The position numbers and the translations under genes were made by a program. The notes under the pieces are model-generated. The model searched no databases and was not told the DNA's origin. It saw nothing but the letters and a program-made list of their open reading frames with translations. From contig NW_019773570.1 of NCBI RefSeq assembly GCF_001039355.2, positions 23,390 to 87,389 on the forward strand: a stretch of DNA of 64,000 bases. The letters are read 5' to 3'. Shown one piece after another: positions 1 to 11,401 of this stretch. How positions within the stretch are numbered: position 1 is the first letter of the stretch; each line of letters starts with the position of its first letter. Source of the stretch: Lingula anatina. Taxonomy: Eukaryota > Brachiopoda > Lingulata > Lingulida > Lingulidae.

Positions 1-1345
1 ATCATTTAATAATTATGCAAAATTCTACTTTCAGATTGCTATTTATTTAAATTTTTAATGCTGCAACTGTTCCAAAATAATCTTGTAGTAAAGGAAAAAT
101 GCAAATAAGAAGTGGAAGACCAATTTTACCCACAGTATTCAATTATTTGAATATAAAAAGAATAAGATCACGATTTGACAAATTAAAATAATCTTTCATG
201 AACTCTTTCATGAATAACATATTAAACAAAAATGGAAGTTATAAATCAGTGGTAATGGCTTATTCTGGAATATATGACCTCTGTACATCATCAGTACCTG
301 ACTTGGTACAGTATAGTTACTACTTGGATACAGAGTTAGATTTAATAATGTAATAATAAGAACAATATATATTATAATAATAAACTTCTCTGCACATATC
401 AGACGCTTGTTACCATGAACTAACACTACCTGACAATGGGCTGAGCACTTATCACAGAGTCTGTGTGCCATGCCATTCTTGTGCTGTGATTGGTTAGTTG
501 AGTCACGTGAAGCCCTACTGTTGCGCCCTCGCGTATCGCGTAAATGCTGCACATTTCTGGCCATGTCACTTTAGGTTCGAACAAGTGACTTAAAAAGTAT
601 AATATAACGCTTGATAATCCTTATATCGAGCCAATGTGATGAAACACGTGTACTTCAGTAGCGGATTTTTTTTGGGGGGGTGGTCAAGGGGGGGGGCTGA
701 ACCACCCAACCCTCTTCGATTTCTAAAAAAACACCAATGGTCCCCACTTGAAATTAGAATTTTGACCTGCTGAATCATAGTTCTAGACCGTACCAAATGG
801 CACCGTTCGCCCTATTAAATACCAAAAATTTCCCGGGTCTTTCAGCGGGCCAAGAACCCTACGCCAATTGGGAGGGTCGGTTTCGCATCCGCGGTCCCTC
901 CCCCTCCTTCACATTGTCCTGGATCCGCCCCTGTACTTGTAGACTTCATGAAGAATGCTAAATATCAATTTGTCTATTTTCATCACAGAATTCAAATTGA
1001 AAACACGTGTTATTTGGTCGAACCCGTATCATTAGGGAGTAACTAATTCTATATACTTGCAATGAGCACGTGCATTTCCGAAACTGAAACAAGTTAAATT
1101 CTGGAAACAGCGCCTGTTACATCTCTGCACAACTTCTATTTCATTGTTCATGCTGTGCAGACATTTCGTTGAAAGAAGAAACCCACTACACATCTACACC
1201 TTTTGCGTAATGTTTATTGAATCGGCTCTTTTATTGTAATCTATAACAATACATGTACTTCCCATAACACAAGTCACATTGTGCATGGTGTCACGATTCT
1301 TTATGATTTTTCGAGTGCCGAAATTTTAATACAGGAACACTTCCT
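1..1345. other. Gene-poor flank with 3' UTR of the first SDR gene
   Basis: No supported coding exon is seen here. The stretch holds a short inverted-repeat element (656-933, listed separately) and, near its right end, the probable 3' UTR of the minus-strand SDR gene. An AATAAA poly(A) signal lies on the minus strand at 1213-1218, about 130 bases past the stop codon. The longest open frame (minus, 208-564) has no recognisable domain and is treated as chance. Confidence 0.6.
656..933. mobile_element. Short MITE-like element with 5-bp target duplication
   Basis: The left end reads CAGTAGCGGATT and the right end is the reverse complement of CAGGGGCGGATC, giving short imperfect terminal inverted repeats. 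TACTT flanks it on both sides (651-655 and 934-938), as expected for a target-site duplication. It has no coding capacity and contains long G and C runs. The superfamily is not assigned. Confidence 0.65.
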
Positions 1346-3505
1346 TTACTCCAGAGTTTTATCGGTGAAAAATGGATGCTCCGGCGGATCAATAAAAGCC
1401 ACGCCTCTTCCGGTCACTATCATGGCGGCGCCGTTTTTGCTGTCGTCTGCTAGCAGTTTGATGGCGCTTTCGGCAACCACAGAGGCCCTAAAGGATCACA
1501 GAGAATGTACTTAATAACCTTTTTTCTTAATTTCAGAAATCAAAAAGACTACAGAAATGCGATATTTTTTCTTTAAAATAATATTCTATTGAGATAAACA
1601 ACGAACTATATTCAGTGTAGTGAAATGATGTTTTTCATTTCTCTTGTTTAATGAAGAAACATAAAAACAGTCCTCAAGAAATAGTCTGAAAAGAGCGATT
1701 TTTTTTCTGTGATACTCTATGAAAGATCAAGAGCGTGTGACTTTAACCTTTTCAGTTAATTACCAGCTTCTGCCCGATCCAAAATACGAAAATACAATTT
1801 AAATCTTACTTGAGCATCCCGTCAATATTTTTGCAAACGTAATCGGACAGTTTTTCCGCGTGGTGGATTCCTCTTTTAGAGACACTGTCAGCGGATTCTA
1901 GGCTCCGCACCATGGGCGTGTCCGTGAAATCTGGACACAGGCAATTCACCCTTACACCATGGGTGGCCATACTCGGCGACAAGCTGCTCTGAAAGTGACC
2001 AATTGAACGGGTGGCATTTTGTCTCTTTCTTTTGGGGTCTTGGATGACGACATCGGACATTTCAGCAGAATTAATTGGCAGGAATCAATTTATTTGACTT
2101 ACGTTTTACATAAAAATATGTAGAGCTTCATCCTGTCAAAATGGCATTTATTGTACTTTTTCATCTTTTTCAGTAGTGTATGATAGCGTTCTTCAAGACC
2201 AAATTTTACTCATTGCATTTAAGCATAGACTAACACTGTTACTGAGAAATAATAGAATGTCTTACATACTGCCAATGAGCGAGTGTATCCCACGACGCCA
2301 TGTTTGCTTGCACCGTAGACAGGGTTGCAAAAAGACGGCTTCAACCCTGATGAAAATTTTAAACAATAATAATAAAACAGACAACATTTCAAAACTTCAG
2401 ATCAAAGGGGTTATAACGACACACGTAGGTACAAACCGAGCCCTTAAATAAATGAAACAGGGGTATCTTGAAGTTTACTAAATTTTTTCACTGTATTTTA
2501 ATTTTAAAATGTAGATATCGTTGTGCAAAGAGCCCAAAGGCACAACAAACGGGTCAAGAATGCACTCTTGTAAACATGTGCCTATTTGTGCGCATGCGCA
2601 GCCACAACTGATTTCCTGGTTTAATATAAACCTACCCGATACAGAGGCTGTATTTAGGATAACCCCGCCGTTGCCTCCTTGGTCCTTACGGAGATGCTTT
2701 AACCCGAGTGTGGTTCCACGTATTACAGCCGTCTGATAAAAACAATATAATCCAGAGCGGACGTAAAAGATAGGAAGAGAGAAAAGGGATAGGGCCTATG
2801 AAGATACAAATATTCAAAAGAAAATATCTCCTTTGCCAATGATACGTTTTTTAAACATTTATGCTCTATATTAGATGAATGGTAGGCTTTTAACGGGCGT
2901 CTTGTACTGAAATTCTCTTCCCGGCTACTTCCTAATGGAGAACACAATAACATTATCACTAACTGTGTCATTAATATCAGTCAAAAGAATTCTACATTTA
3001 CCAAATTGATATTTATTAACAGCTCGAAGTCCTTCTCGTTCATGATTCCAGCGTTATTCATGATCACATCTAGCCGTCCAAACTTAGACTTGGTCCTCAT
3101 CAATGCATCTGTTTCATTAAGAACAAATCACAAGGGGTAGGTTATGTTTTGCCAAATAGAGGTACTGTAACCGCGTATATAAATGAGATTTGTGCAATCA
3201 ACCATATTCGTAACTAGTTTTATGTCGCTAGCATATCATTACCAACACACTGCTAATATAGTAGTATTATTAGTTTTATCGTAAGAATAAGAACTAGAAG
3301 AGCACTCAGAGAGCGCAGACCTCCGCCAAGGCAGCAAAATCTCCATCCAATGCAGTTTCACCACTAAATTTTCGATATTTTTGATTATTGATTGATTATT
3401 GATCCGGATCACCACCAAAAGCTAAACATCTGTTCCTTGGCCCACTTCTGACAGTTACTGAAAATTTCATCAAAATCGGTCCATACTTTTTTGAGTTATG
3501 TTGAT

Positions 3506-3541
<36 letters not shown>

Positions 3542-5124
3542 AACAAACAAACAGGGGTAAAAACATAACCTCCTTGGCGGAGGTAATAAAGAAATATATT
3601 TTGAAAATGGAAATCTTATTTGTGAACAATCATATTTCGACTGATGTCGTGTACGATATCATAATACTTGGCATTTTACCACGAATTTTAGCATCTTTGG
3701 TGACGTCGCACTTTATAAATGTGACGTTTTCCTCGCCATGTTGAGTCGCCAGTTTATTCAAGGCCACAGATCCATTTGTTTCATCGATGTCTGCTATTGT
3801 GACCTAGGACAGAGATATGAAACACTGTTTACTTGACTTAATTGGCCTCTTTTTAGGACAAATATGTGTGTATGTATGCGTTCAGCATAATATCCTCTGC
3901 CATAATTCATGTTCAACATATCATGAACTGTAGGCCCCTATTTCATCTATGCGTTTTGTTAAGAAAGGAAAATTGTCAGTATGAACAGATACACGCTCCT
4001 GAATACCAGTATCTGGTATCAGACTTTTTCATAGCGTAGTTTTAGACAAATTCGCGTGTTCTTAGCTGCATTATACCAGGTGATTACCTGATCTATATGG
4101 ATGGATCATTGAAAATTAGTATTCATACCTGCTGTATTTTCCCCATTTTTATAATGCGACGTTTGTAGTTGACTATGTTCCCTCAAAACGAACAACCTAT
4201 CCTAGAAACTTAATCAACCTCCCTGATTTCTATTCAATCAGAATTATAACCATGGCAGTGCTCTGCATGTCTGAACGCCGTCTTGTAACATTTACGTAGT
4301 GAGACAATCTTCAGCATTTGTCCATTGATTTTAGCCTTTAATTTGGTCGTCTGCAAAATGACTATTTGAATACAACTCGTTCAAGTTTTGTGAAAAAGAC
4401 GATCCAATTGACGCTCAACGATACTCTAATTTATCAAAAGTAGTAGAGGGCCTACAATTACAGTTTTAGGGGCAATATGGGCAAACGTACTTGTGGAAAA
4501 AAATGAACGTGGGCTTTAATTTATCAAAAGTTGTACACTAACGGTTTATTTGGAATAATAAGAGAAAACGTACTTGTGGAAAAAAAGAGCGTGCACAGGC
4601 TTTACAAAACCCGTCTTGGTAGTAAAGCGACACCAGGTGAACTTTATTTTCCCCAATTTTCGTGATTTGGTAAATAACACTGGAAGGATAAAGCTGCATC
4701 ACGCAAAACAGATGAGTGTCCCTTGTCTTTGTTTGCACTGCACGGGTCGTTTGCATTTGTTAACATTTAGGATGACATTTCCGAAGCTGAGCTTGCACGA
4801 ATTTAGCGTCACCTTACGTGACAACTTGGTCTATTTTTATTACAAACACGAACTTTTGACCTACATGTACGTATTCGAGAAAGGTTGTTTATTGTGCGTG
4901 TCGGTGATAATTACCTTGTAATGACGTACCGTATGTACCTTTACTCGATAAGGTCTCCTATGAAAACTTGGTTGTGATACCTATGGATTATCGTACCTAT
5001 TACAACTAAATTATTATAATTATAACTCTACCTTAGCCCCGTGTTGTAGCAGTAGTTCGGCTGTAGCATAACCGATTCCCGATGCTCCACCAGTAATAAA
5101 AGCCACCTTGTCTTTAAGATTCAT
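1346..5124 (-). CDS. HPGD-like: Short-chain dehydrogenase, 15-hydroxyprostaglandin dehydrogenase-like (copy A)
   Basis: Seven exons, 5' to 3': 5124-5032, 3803-3680, 3108-3002, 2732-2636, 2346-2270, 1988-1810, 1487-1346; joined they give 819 bp, 272 aa, with all splice phases closing. The protein is a classical SDR: Rossmann glycine motif TGGASGIG (residues 11-18), acidic Asp36 that favours NAD+, CDV at 63-65, NNAG at 90-93, and catalytic Ser138, Tyr151 and Lys155 (YGASK). These catalytic positions coincide with human HPGD numbering, and length and the [10 protein letters not shown] stretch also match that family. HPGD oxidises the 15-hydroxyl of prostaglandins in the cytosol. Residue 148, a substrate-contacting Gln in human HPGD as I recall it, is Asn here, so the substrate may differ. 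The start is the only Met that precedes the Rossmann fold closely. It lies in tandem with copy B. The family is firm; the exact substrate is not. Confidence 0.9.
3319..3586. mobile_element. MITE with CCTCCGCCAAGG termini
   Basis: The element lies in intron 2 of SDR copy A. Its ends are inverted copies of ACCTCCGCCAAGG, and near the right end there is a run of GACA units followed by AAAC units (about 3508-3552). I recall repeats with this same end and GACA/AAAC tail from many marine animal genomes, so it is probably a common non-autonomous transposon. No coding sequence is present. Confidence 0.7.
4425..4595. repeat. Diverged direct duplication in SDR copy A intron 1
   Basis: Two roughly 80-bp blocks share the sequences TTTATCAAAAGT and AAACGTACTTGTGGAAAAAA, with extra bases in the second. 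This is a local tandem duplication and has no coding meaning. Confidence 0.5.
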
Positions 5125-6255
5125 CTGGAATTGGCACGTGAAAAATAAAAACGAAATTAAGCGTGTTATTCAAGACACTTTACACCTTATCTCTTTGGCG
5201 TGGTTTATCAATATTTTTTTCTTACTTTTGCGTTATAATTTCCCAATTATCTGGCTCCATTTTTCATCTCTTTTAGATACTCACTTCTGAACACTGCGTT
5301 CAAGCACTTGTTTTAACTCTTAGAGGAAATATTTCATACACTTGTAGGTTATACAAAACGCATATCTATACATCCGAGTCATTTGAAAAACATACCTTGT
5401 TATCAAATGCCAGTATCACAGATGGCGAGATGAACAAAAAGCTATGATAACCTAATTGCAATTCATATACAGGCTGAGCTTGTATGAATTATTTTCAAAC
5501 CTGTTTACAGTATATTCATCATTGTCTCGTTAACAACAGATTTTGCCCTGTTACCCGTGTTTTACAACAATGACAAGCTTTTTTTCTACGCTTTTAACAA
5601 GTTTTTACTTCATTTTTTTACAATGCACAAGGACACGACTCGATGTATCAACAAAATGCAGCATTTAGCTGTTATGAGTCTGTGAGGACAGCTATATTGT
5701 ATGTGTGACGCTGTCTTGTTTAAGACAGCCACTAAAAGTGGGAAACTGTGCATCTTTATTTTATCCAACTCATTTTAAGACAAACACGCTCTTGTCAAAA
5801 ATGATGGGATGTTTTCTAAGTTAGAGACATAAAAAAATTATTTCAAAGTTCTCCATAGTGGTTGCCATAAAACCAATAAACAGTTTTCAAGTTACGAAAG
5901 TGGACTCAAATCCTTGAGTCATGCAACATGGTTGGAATTGTGTAACCTGTATAACAGAACTTTTTGTTTGCGGTTGAAAATATTTTTTGGATATGTGAAG
6001 GGCGCCAATGACGTTAGCCCTAAAGAAACTTGATAACCTTTGTGGGTGAAGTGCTTTGCACGAAAACAAAAATTCAACTAAGGTTTTTGTTTGGCTTTTT
6101 TTTATTATCGAACCCATGCATCAAATTCATGCACATAGTCCTAATAATCTGTTTGTATTTCTGACCAAAGCCTGCTGTGTATACGTATTGCTTTCACTTT
6201 ATCAGTGGATACGTTTTCTCGCCTCCTTCTGTGTGTCAGTTGTTTTGATTCAGGT
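5125..6255. other. Interval between the two SDR genes
   Basis: This is promoter-side sequence of SDR copy A and the 3' flank of copy B. A minus-strand AATAAA at 6101-6106 is the likely poly(A) signal of copy B, about 150 bases after its stop. No further gene is seen. Confidence 0.55.
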
Positions 6256-9200
6256 TCATCGTTTGAGATTAGCTCTGTCCGTAAAATACGGGTGTTCTGG
6301 GGGATCGATAAACGCCACGCCTTTGCTGGTGATAAGCATCGCAGCGCCATTTTTGGTTTCGTCTGCTAGAAGCTTGATGGTATTTTCCGCGATGTACGAA
6401 GCCCTGCAATAAGCATTTGGGTTTCTTGTATAATATCGTTTTTGATACACCTAAAATTTGTTGAGATTTTAATTTCAGACACATGACCCAGACAGGGCAC
6501 ATGTCTCGCCTGGTAGTCCCCTAGATTTACTTTACCAATACGAATGGAACAATAAAAGTTCCCCAAATCTCTCTCCCCCTCCCCCACTCTAACGGGTAGT
6601 TTGAACAAATTTATAATTTATTGACCACTGTCAAGTGCTTTGCCCATTGGACAGATAGTAGGTCTGCCAAAAAGCCTTAATGATGATAACTACTAGCTTT
6701 ACATTAATTTACATTAATTTCTCGTATGTTACCACAAAATTAGGGCTTACAATAAACTTAACCCCTGTGACGACCCGATATGTCCGACAGGCAAGATATG
6801 TCCTACGACCGGACACATCTGGCTCTTTTTTGTCGGACATATCTGGCCTGTCGGACACATCTGGCTCTTATTTTGTCGGACATATCTGGCCTGGAGGACA
6901 TATCTGGCTCTTTTTTGTCGGACATATCTGGCCTCCTCTGGTCGTAGGACATACCTCGCCTGTCGTACATATCAGGTCATCAAAACCCCAACGATTTAAC
7001 ATCCCTCAATGTTATTATAAATGTAGGAATTAGGGTGTTATCATTATAATGTCTATCTTAAATTAAATAGATAAGTAATATCTTTATTATTTTAGTTTTA
7101 GTTCACATTCATTCAAATAGTGAAAAAAATACGATTGCCCAAAAAATAATCATTCAAAATCATACTTGATCATGTCGTCCACATTTTCTGAGACGTAGTT
7201 AGACAGCGCCTGCGCGTGGTGAATCCCCCTTCTGTTGAGGCTGTCTACAGATTCCAGGCTCCGCACCATTGGCGTGTCAGTGCATTCGGGGCACACGCAG
7301 TTAAAACGAACGCCATGGACATCGATATCGGCCGCCATACTGTTCTAAAAATGGGAATAAATACAATGGCGTATTCAGTTTTCTAACTGCAGATATGACT
7401 TTACATGCCCCATTTTAACATGTGTTTTGATACATTTGGCGGAATGGCGAACATACTTATGTAAGTGTGCCTCATTACTTAACGAGAATGGGAAAATTAG
7501 AACTAGAATATTTGTCATGAAGATACTAATAAAACGTTTTTGATATGCATAAGGTTTATATCATATAGTGGCCCTAGAAAACAAATACTAAATACCATAC
7601 ATTTCTGCATTTGAGTGTCATTTATCACTGAATAACTGGCCCCAGCGAAAGTGCAATTATAGAAGCAGTAGGGCCCACTTCTTACCGCCATAGAGCGAGT
7701 GTATCCCACGACGCCATGTTTGGTTGCAGCGTATGCAGGGAGGCATAATGACGGTTTTAATCCTGAAATTAGGCTTCATAACTCTTTTCACATACCAGTA
7801 ATTTAACACATTTGTTAGTTCATGAAAAAGACATTACCGAAGGCCAACTCAATTAAAGGCAAAAAGGCAAACAGGCGTACAGTCTCACTTTTTTATATTA
7901 TTTCATTTAAGTTTTGTTCTTACCTAAGCAGCTCTAAAATTTCTCTATAATTAACACCATCATTCTTAATATCTTAATTCTTAATATCTACCTGATATAG
8001 AAGACATATTAAGTATAACGCCACCGTTGCCACCTTGGTCTTTGCGCAGGTACTTCAGCCCCAGCATAGTACCGGTTATGACTGCTGTCTGGAATGACAT
8101 CCATATTATTGTGGAATGATAATGAAAAATGGGTTGTGATACGCAGAATTAACTGTCTAACTGTCTCTCTGTGTTACTGTGTTGTGATTTTTTGTTTGAA
8201 TTTGAATGACTGTGTTGTTGTTGGAGAGAGAGAGAGAGAGAGAGAAAGCAATGTTATACAGGAGATAAGATTAATTATTAATTTAATGATAAAGTTATAT
8301 GTAAATAATTGGAACAGTAAAAACATATGACATATTAACATCAAGACTTAAAAAAGATTTATGTGTCACAATTTCACAACAAATGTGAAACAGTTTTTAA
8401 GGTTTAGTGTAATCTTCGTATCTTACCAGATTGACGCTTATCAACAGTTTGTAATTACTTTCGTTTAAGATACCAGCGTTGTTCATTATAATATCTAAAC
8501 GTCCAAATTTGGCAATAGTCTGCTTGAAGGCTTCTGAAATTAATCGGCAAAAATTTTTATTAGTTGACAACACTGAAAAGGGTTACTTTTTTCAATTTAA
8601 AAGACTAAAGAAAAGATCGTGAAATTATAAATTTAGAAGAATTTTTTTTAAAGTTAGAAAGTACAGCAACATATTTTCAGGGCTCGTTCTACCACATAAC
8701 CTTTCTTAAGAAACTTATTTCGATATGATCCCAATATCACATTTATTTGACTCTACTGCAACTGATTTTGTCGCCTTTCGTCTTCAAAAATTACCTTCAA
8801 TATCACCGTCCTCAGTGACGTCACATTTTACAAACGTGACGTTTGCTTCCCCATATTTCACTGCCAGATTTGATACGGCTTTCCTCCCAGCCTCCGAGTT
8901 GACGTCTATTATAGCAACCTAGATTATGAATGGATTCTATGTAGTTGCCACGGCTGCAGACTAACACCCCATTTCCATAGATTAGATCGACCTACTTTAG
9001 ATCGACCTAACTCCCTGGGGATTCACGCTAAATAGCTGTCAGCCGGGCGGACACGAAAGTTAATTACCCTCATACAGCTTGTAGTAGGCGGGACGGACAT
9101 TTAAGTCGGATTATCTGAAAGTAATCTATTGAGACTCCCCGCGGGGATAGATCGATCTAAAATCTATGGGAATAGAGCCAAAGAAAAGTGGTGTTAGTTG

Positions 9201-9873
9201 TGTGTGTGTGTGTGGGGGGGGGGGCTCAGCTTTTCAAAACCTGTGCGTGCTACATCTAGACGCTGACAGAATAAAAGATTAGGAAGTTGGGAAGAATATC
9301 CTGGGGTAACAGCCCCTCCCCCCCCCCCCCAAACCCCTACCAGGTGTATCCCTGGTCTTAACCCAACGTAAGAACACTGTCCCGTGACTTAACAACTTGA
9401 CAAAACTTGTCCTACTTTTGTTGAGACCGACTCTCCATAAAATGGTGGTAGGCCTATTGTGTTTCAAGTCACATGAAAACGTAACAGAAAGAAAAATGAT
9501 GTTATTCTCTTATGCACCCAGTCATCTATCATTTAAACTATTTGCAAATGCTATTTCTTGTTATCACGTCTACTCCTGACGATGTAATTTCATATCTATT
9601 ACGTTTTGTTGTGGTCTTATGTCATTTTATGTTAGTTTAGTGCTGTTAAACAGTATATTTTACAGGACAATTGCGTCTGAAAATAGGTCAAACGTGGCAT
9701 CGTTGAAGCCCGCCTAAGGCAGAATGGTGAACCAGACACATTATCATATAACAACTGGATTATCATACTTTAAACTCTACCTTAGCCCCGTGTTGCAATA
9801 AAAGTTCGGCCGTGGCATAACCAATACCTGATGCTCCGCCAGTAATAAATCCAACCTTGTCCTTAAGATTCAT
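6256..9873 (-). CDS. HPGD-like: Short-chain dehydrogenase, 15-hydroxyprostaglandin dehydrogenase-like (copy B)
   Basis: Seven exons, 5' to 3': 9873-9781, 8918-8795, 8533-8427, 8088-7992, 7762-7686, 7344-7166, 6403-6256; 825 bp, 274 aa. The first six exons have exactly the same lengths as in copy A, and all phases agree, so the pair is a tandem duplication with intron positions kept. SDR motifs are intact: TGGASGIG (11-18), Asp36, CDV, NNAG, Ser138, and YAATK with Tyr151 and Lys155. Position 148, Gln in human HPGD, is Leu here (Asn in copy A). The last exon ends in an unrelated short basic tail. An in-frame read-through of intron 6 would end in YDFE, but the spliced form continues the family's C-terminal region and is preferred. 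It is probably an NAD+-dependent cytosolic dehydrogenase; the substrate is unknown. Confidence 0.9.
6768..6983. mobile_element. Inverted-repeat element built of ACATATCTGGC repeats
   Basis: The ends form an imperfect inverted repeat of about 37 bp (CGATATGTCCGACAGGC on the left; its complement on the right). Between them a unit of the type TTTTGTCGGACATATCTGGC recurs about five times with small changes. It lies in intron 6 of SDR copy B. It may be a MITE with an expanded internal satellite. No coding capacity. Confidence 0.65.
8224..8245. repeat. (GA)n microsatellite
   Basis: A run of GA dinucleotides in intron 3 of SDR copy B. Confidence 0.9.
8965..9179. mobile_element. MITE of the GATCGATC foldback family
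   Basis: The terminal inverted repeats read CCATTTCCATAGATT with AGATCGACC on the left; the right end is their complement. Internal sequence (TTAATTACCCTC, CAGCTTGTAGTAGGCG, GACATTTAAG) is related to the elements at 30411 and 53684, so this is a member of the same family. It sits in intron 1 of SDR copy B. Confidence 0.7.
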
Positions 9874-11401
9874 TACAAGTTAGTAAGCATACATGTATTT
9901 CTGTGCTTACTAAGAAGAACCTTTTTGTTCCCCGGCCCTGCGAAAGCGGTGGGCTCACATGACACTGGGGTTGAAGGTCGTTGATGGGTGAAGAGATTGA
10001 AGACTATTACTAAACATGCGCTGTTCTGTTAAATTTTGTCAAATGTGCACGATTTTCAACAAGAGAAGGTGTGTGGAAAGAGGACCGTGCGCTCCGCTAT
10101 TGGGATACAACAAAGATATGGAAGACCCTCGTGCTCGTATAAATTGTACTTGCTTGTTAATACTCAGTGCAAGTTGTGCTGTGATTATTTTCGTTTTCGT
10201 TCGATTTTATTTATTTTTTATTATATTTTTCATTTCTTCGTAAAAATCGGGGAGAGAACATGCTGGTAATTAAACTAGTCGCTTTTATGAGGTACCCGTA
10301 CGTTAATTCTAAACTGCCTTTATTTACTTGGCCTCTATCAGCGCAGCCGTCCACCAGCCTTGACCTATCTGGGCATATAACACACGAATTACGACCCAGA
10401 TGTGTAATTATTCTTTTGTGAGCCTGTGTGATAGGAATGGTTATACCAGGAATAGAAGTCCGTGGCCCCAAATGTTAAGTACAGGTTAGGGTAAGCCGGT
10501 TTAACAGAAATGGTAGTCCGCTAGGAACCGTGGTCTGCTTCCCATTACTTTGTACCGGTCACATTCGTTCCATATACTAATCCCAATACTCCAACTAATC
10601 CTAACCTGGACTAATCATATGGGAGCATGGACTTCCATTCCTAGAACTACCATTCCTGTTACAAAGGAAAGATATATGTCCACAGATGGTACGAATCCCA
10701 ACTGTACAAAGTAATAGGGAAAGGGGCAACGGTCCCTCGGGGCTTACAACCCCTTGCCACGCGGGCTAGCTCGCTGAGGTAGAAAAACGACGTGATATAA
10801 ACGGGGCATAAATAAGCCACTTCGCGATGGATGTCACGTGTAGAGTGAAATGCAACCGAATTGTGTTAGGTGTGATCTTATCGGGCTCCAATGAGATCAG
10901 CATAAGATCTTCAAAGCCTGTTTAACGCAATATTTTGGATTTTTCTCACAAATTCACTACCGAAATATTGTAATCACACAAAATAACTGTGCGCACCAAC
11001 CCCTTCTAGATTTATTTTTAATTAATCAAAGATGCATTTAAAATCTAAACATTTTCAACATAAGAATCGATGTCGAGACTTAAGAATATAATTTATTTAT
11101 TTTACTTTCACCATCTTTTTCTTCCACTTTTTTTGCTGCACTCAGACAACACTGTTAACAAGGTGACAAACCTCATTTCAGTATATGTACCAAAATAAAT
11201 AAAGAAAAATCCACTTCTTTCATTAAAATCAAGAAGTCACCTGACAAAAAAATGTTCAGGACGAGGTCCAAACTTTCCTCCACCTAGAAAAATTCTTTTC
11301 TGTTGTCAGATAAACAAGCATCATACAACCAAGTGGCAGGTACTGTGACAGTACTCCTGACAATACGAAAACTCCGTAGTCATAACATTTCTAGGTAAAA
11401 A
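9874..11401. other. Interval between SDR copy B and DCAF1
   Basis: This stretch holds the 5' flank of SDR copy B, an inverted-repeat element (10428-10663) and the DCAF1 3' UTR. Minus-strand AATAAA lies at 11092-11097, about 300 bases past the DCAF1 stop. No other gene is supported. Confidence 0.55.
10428..10663. mobile_element. Old inverted-repeat element
   Basis: About 40 bp at 10428-10469 (ATAGGAATGG, AGGAATAGAAGTCC) is inverted with mismatches at 10621-10663. A third related segment (AATGGTAGTCC) lies inside at about 10505-10535. Non-coding; a degenerate MITE is the simplest reading. Confidence 0.55.

Noticed and set aside
208-564. 118-aa minus-strand frame with a Cys-rich middle
   Set aside because: No family resemblance, no clear splice sites, and low-complexity hydrophobic end; treated as chance.
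7150-7338. Separate 62-aa SDR fragment
   Set aside because: It is exon 6 of SDR copy B read into the next intron; splicing to 6403 restores the normal C-terminus.
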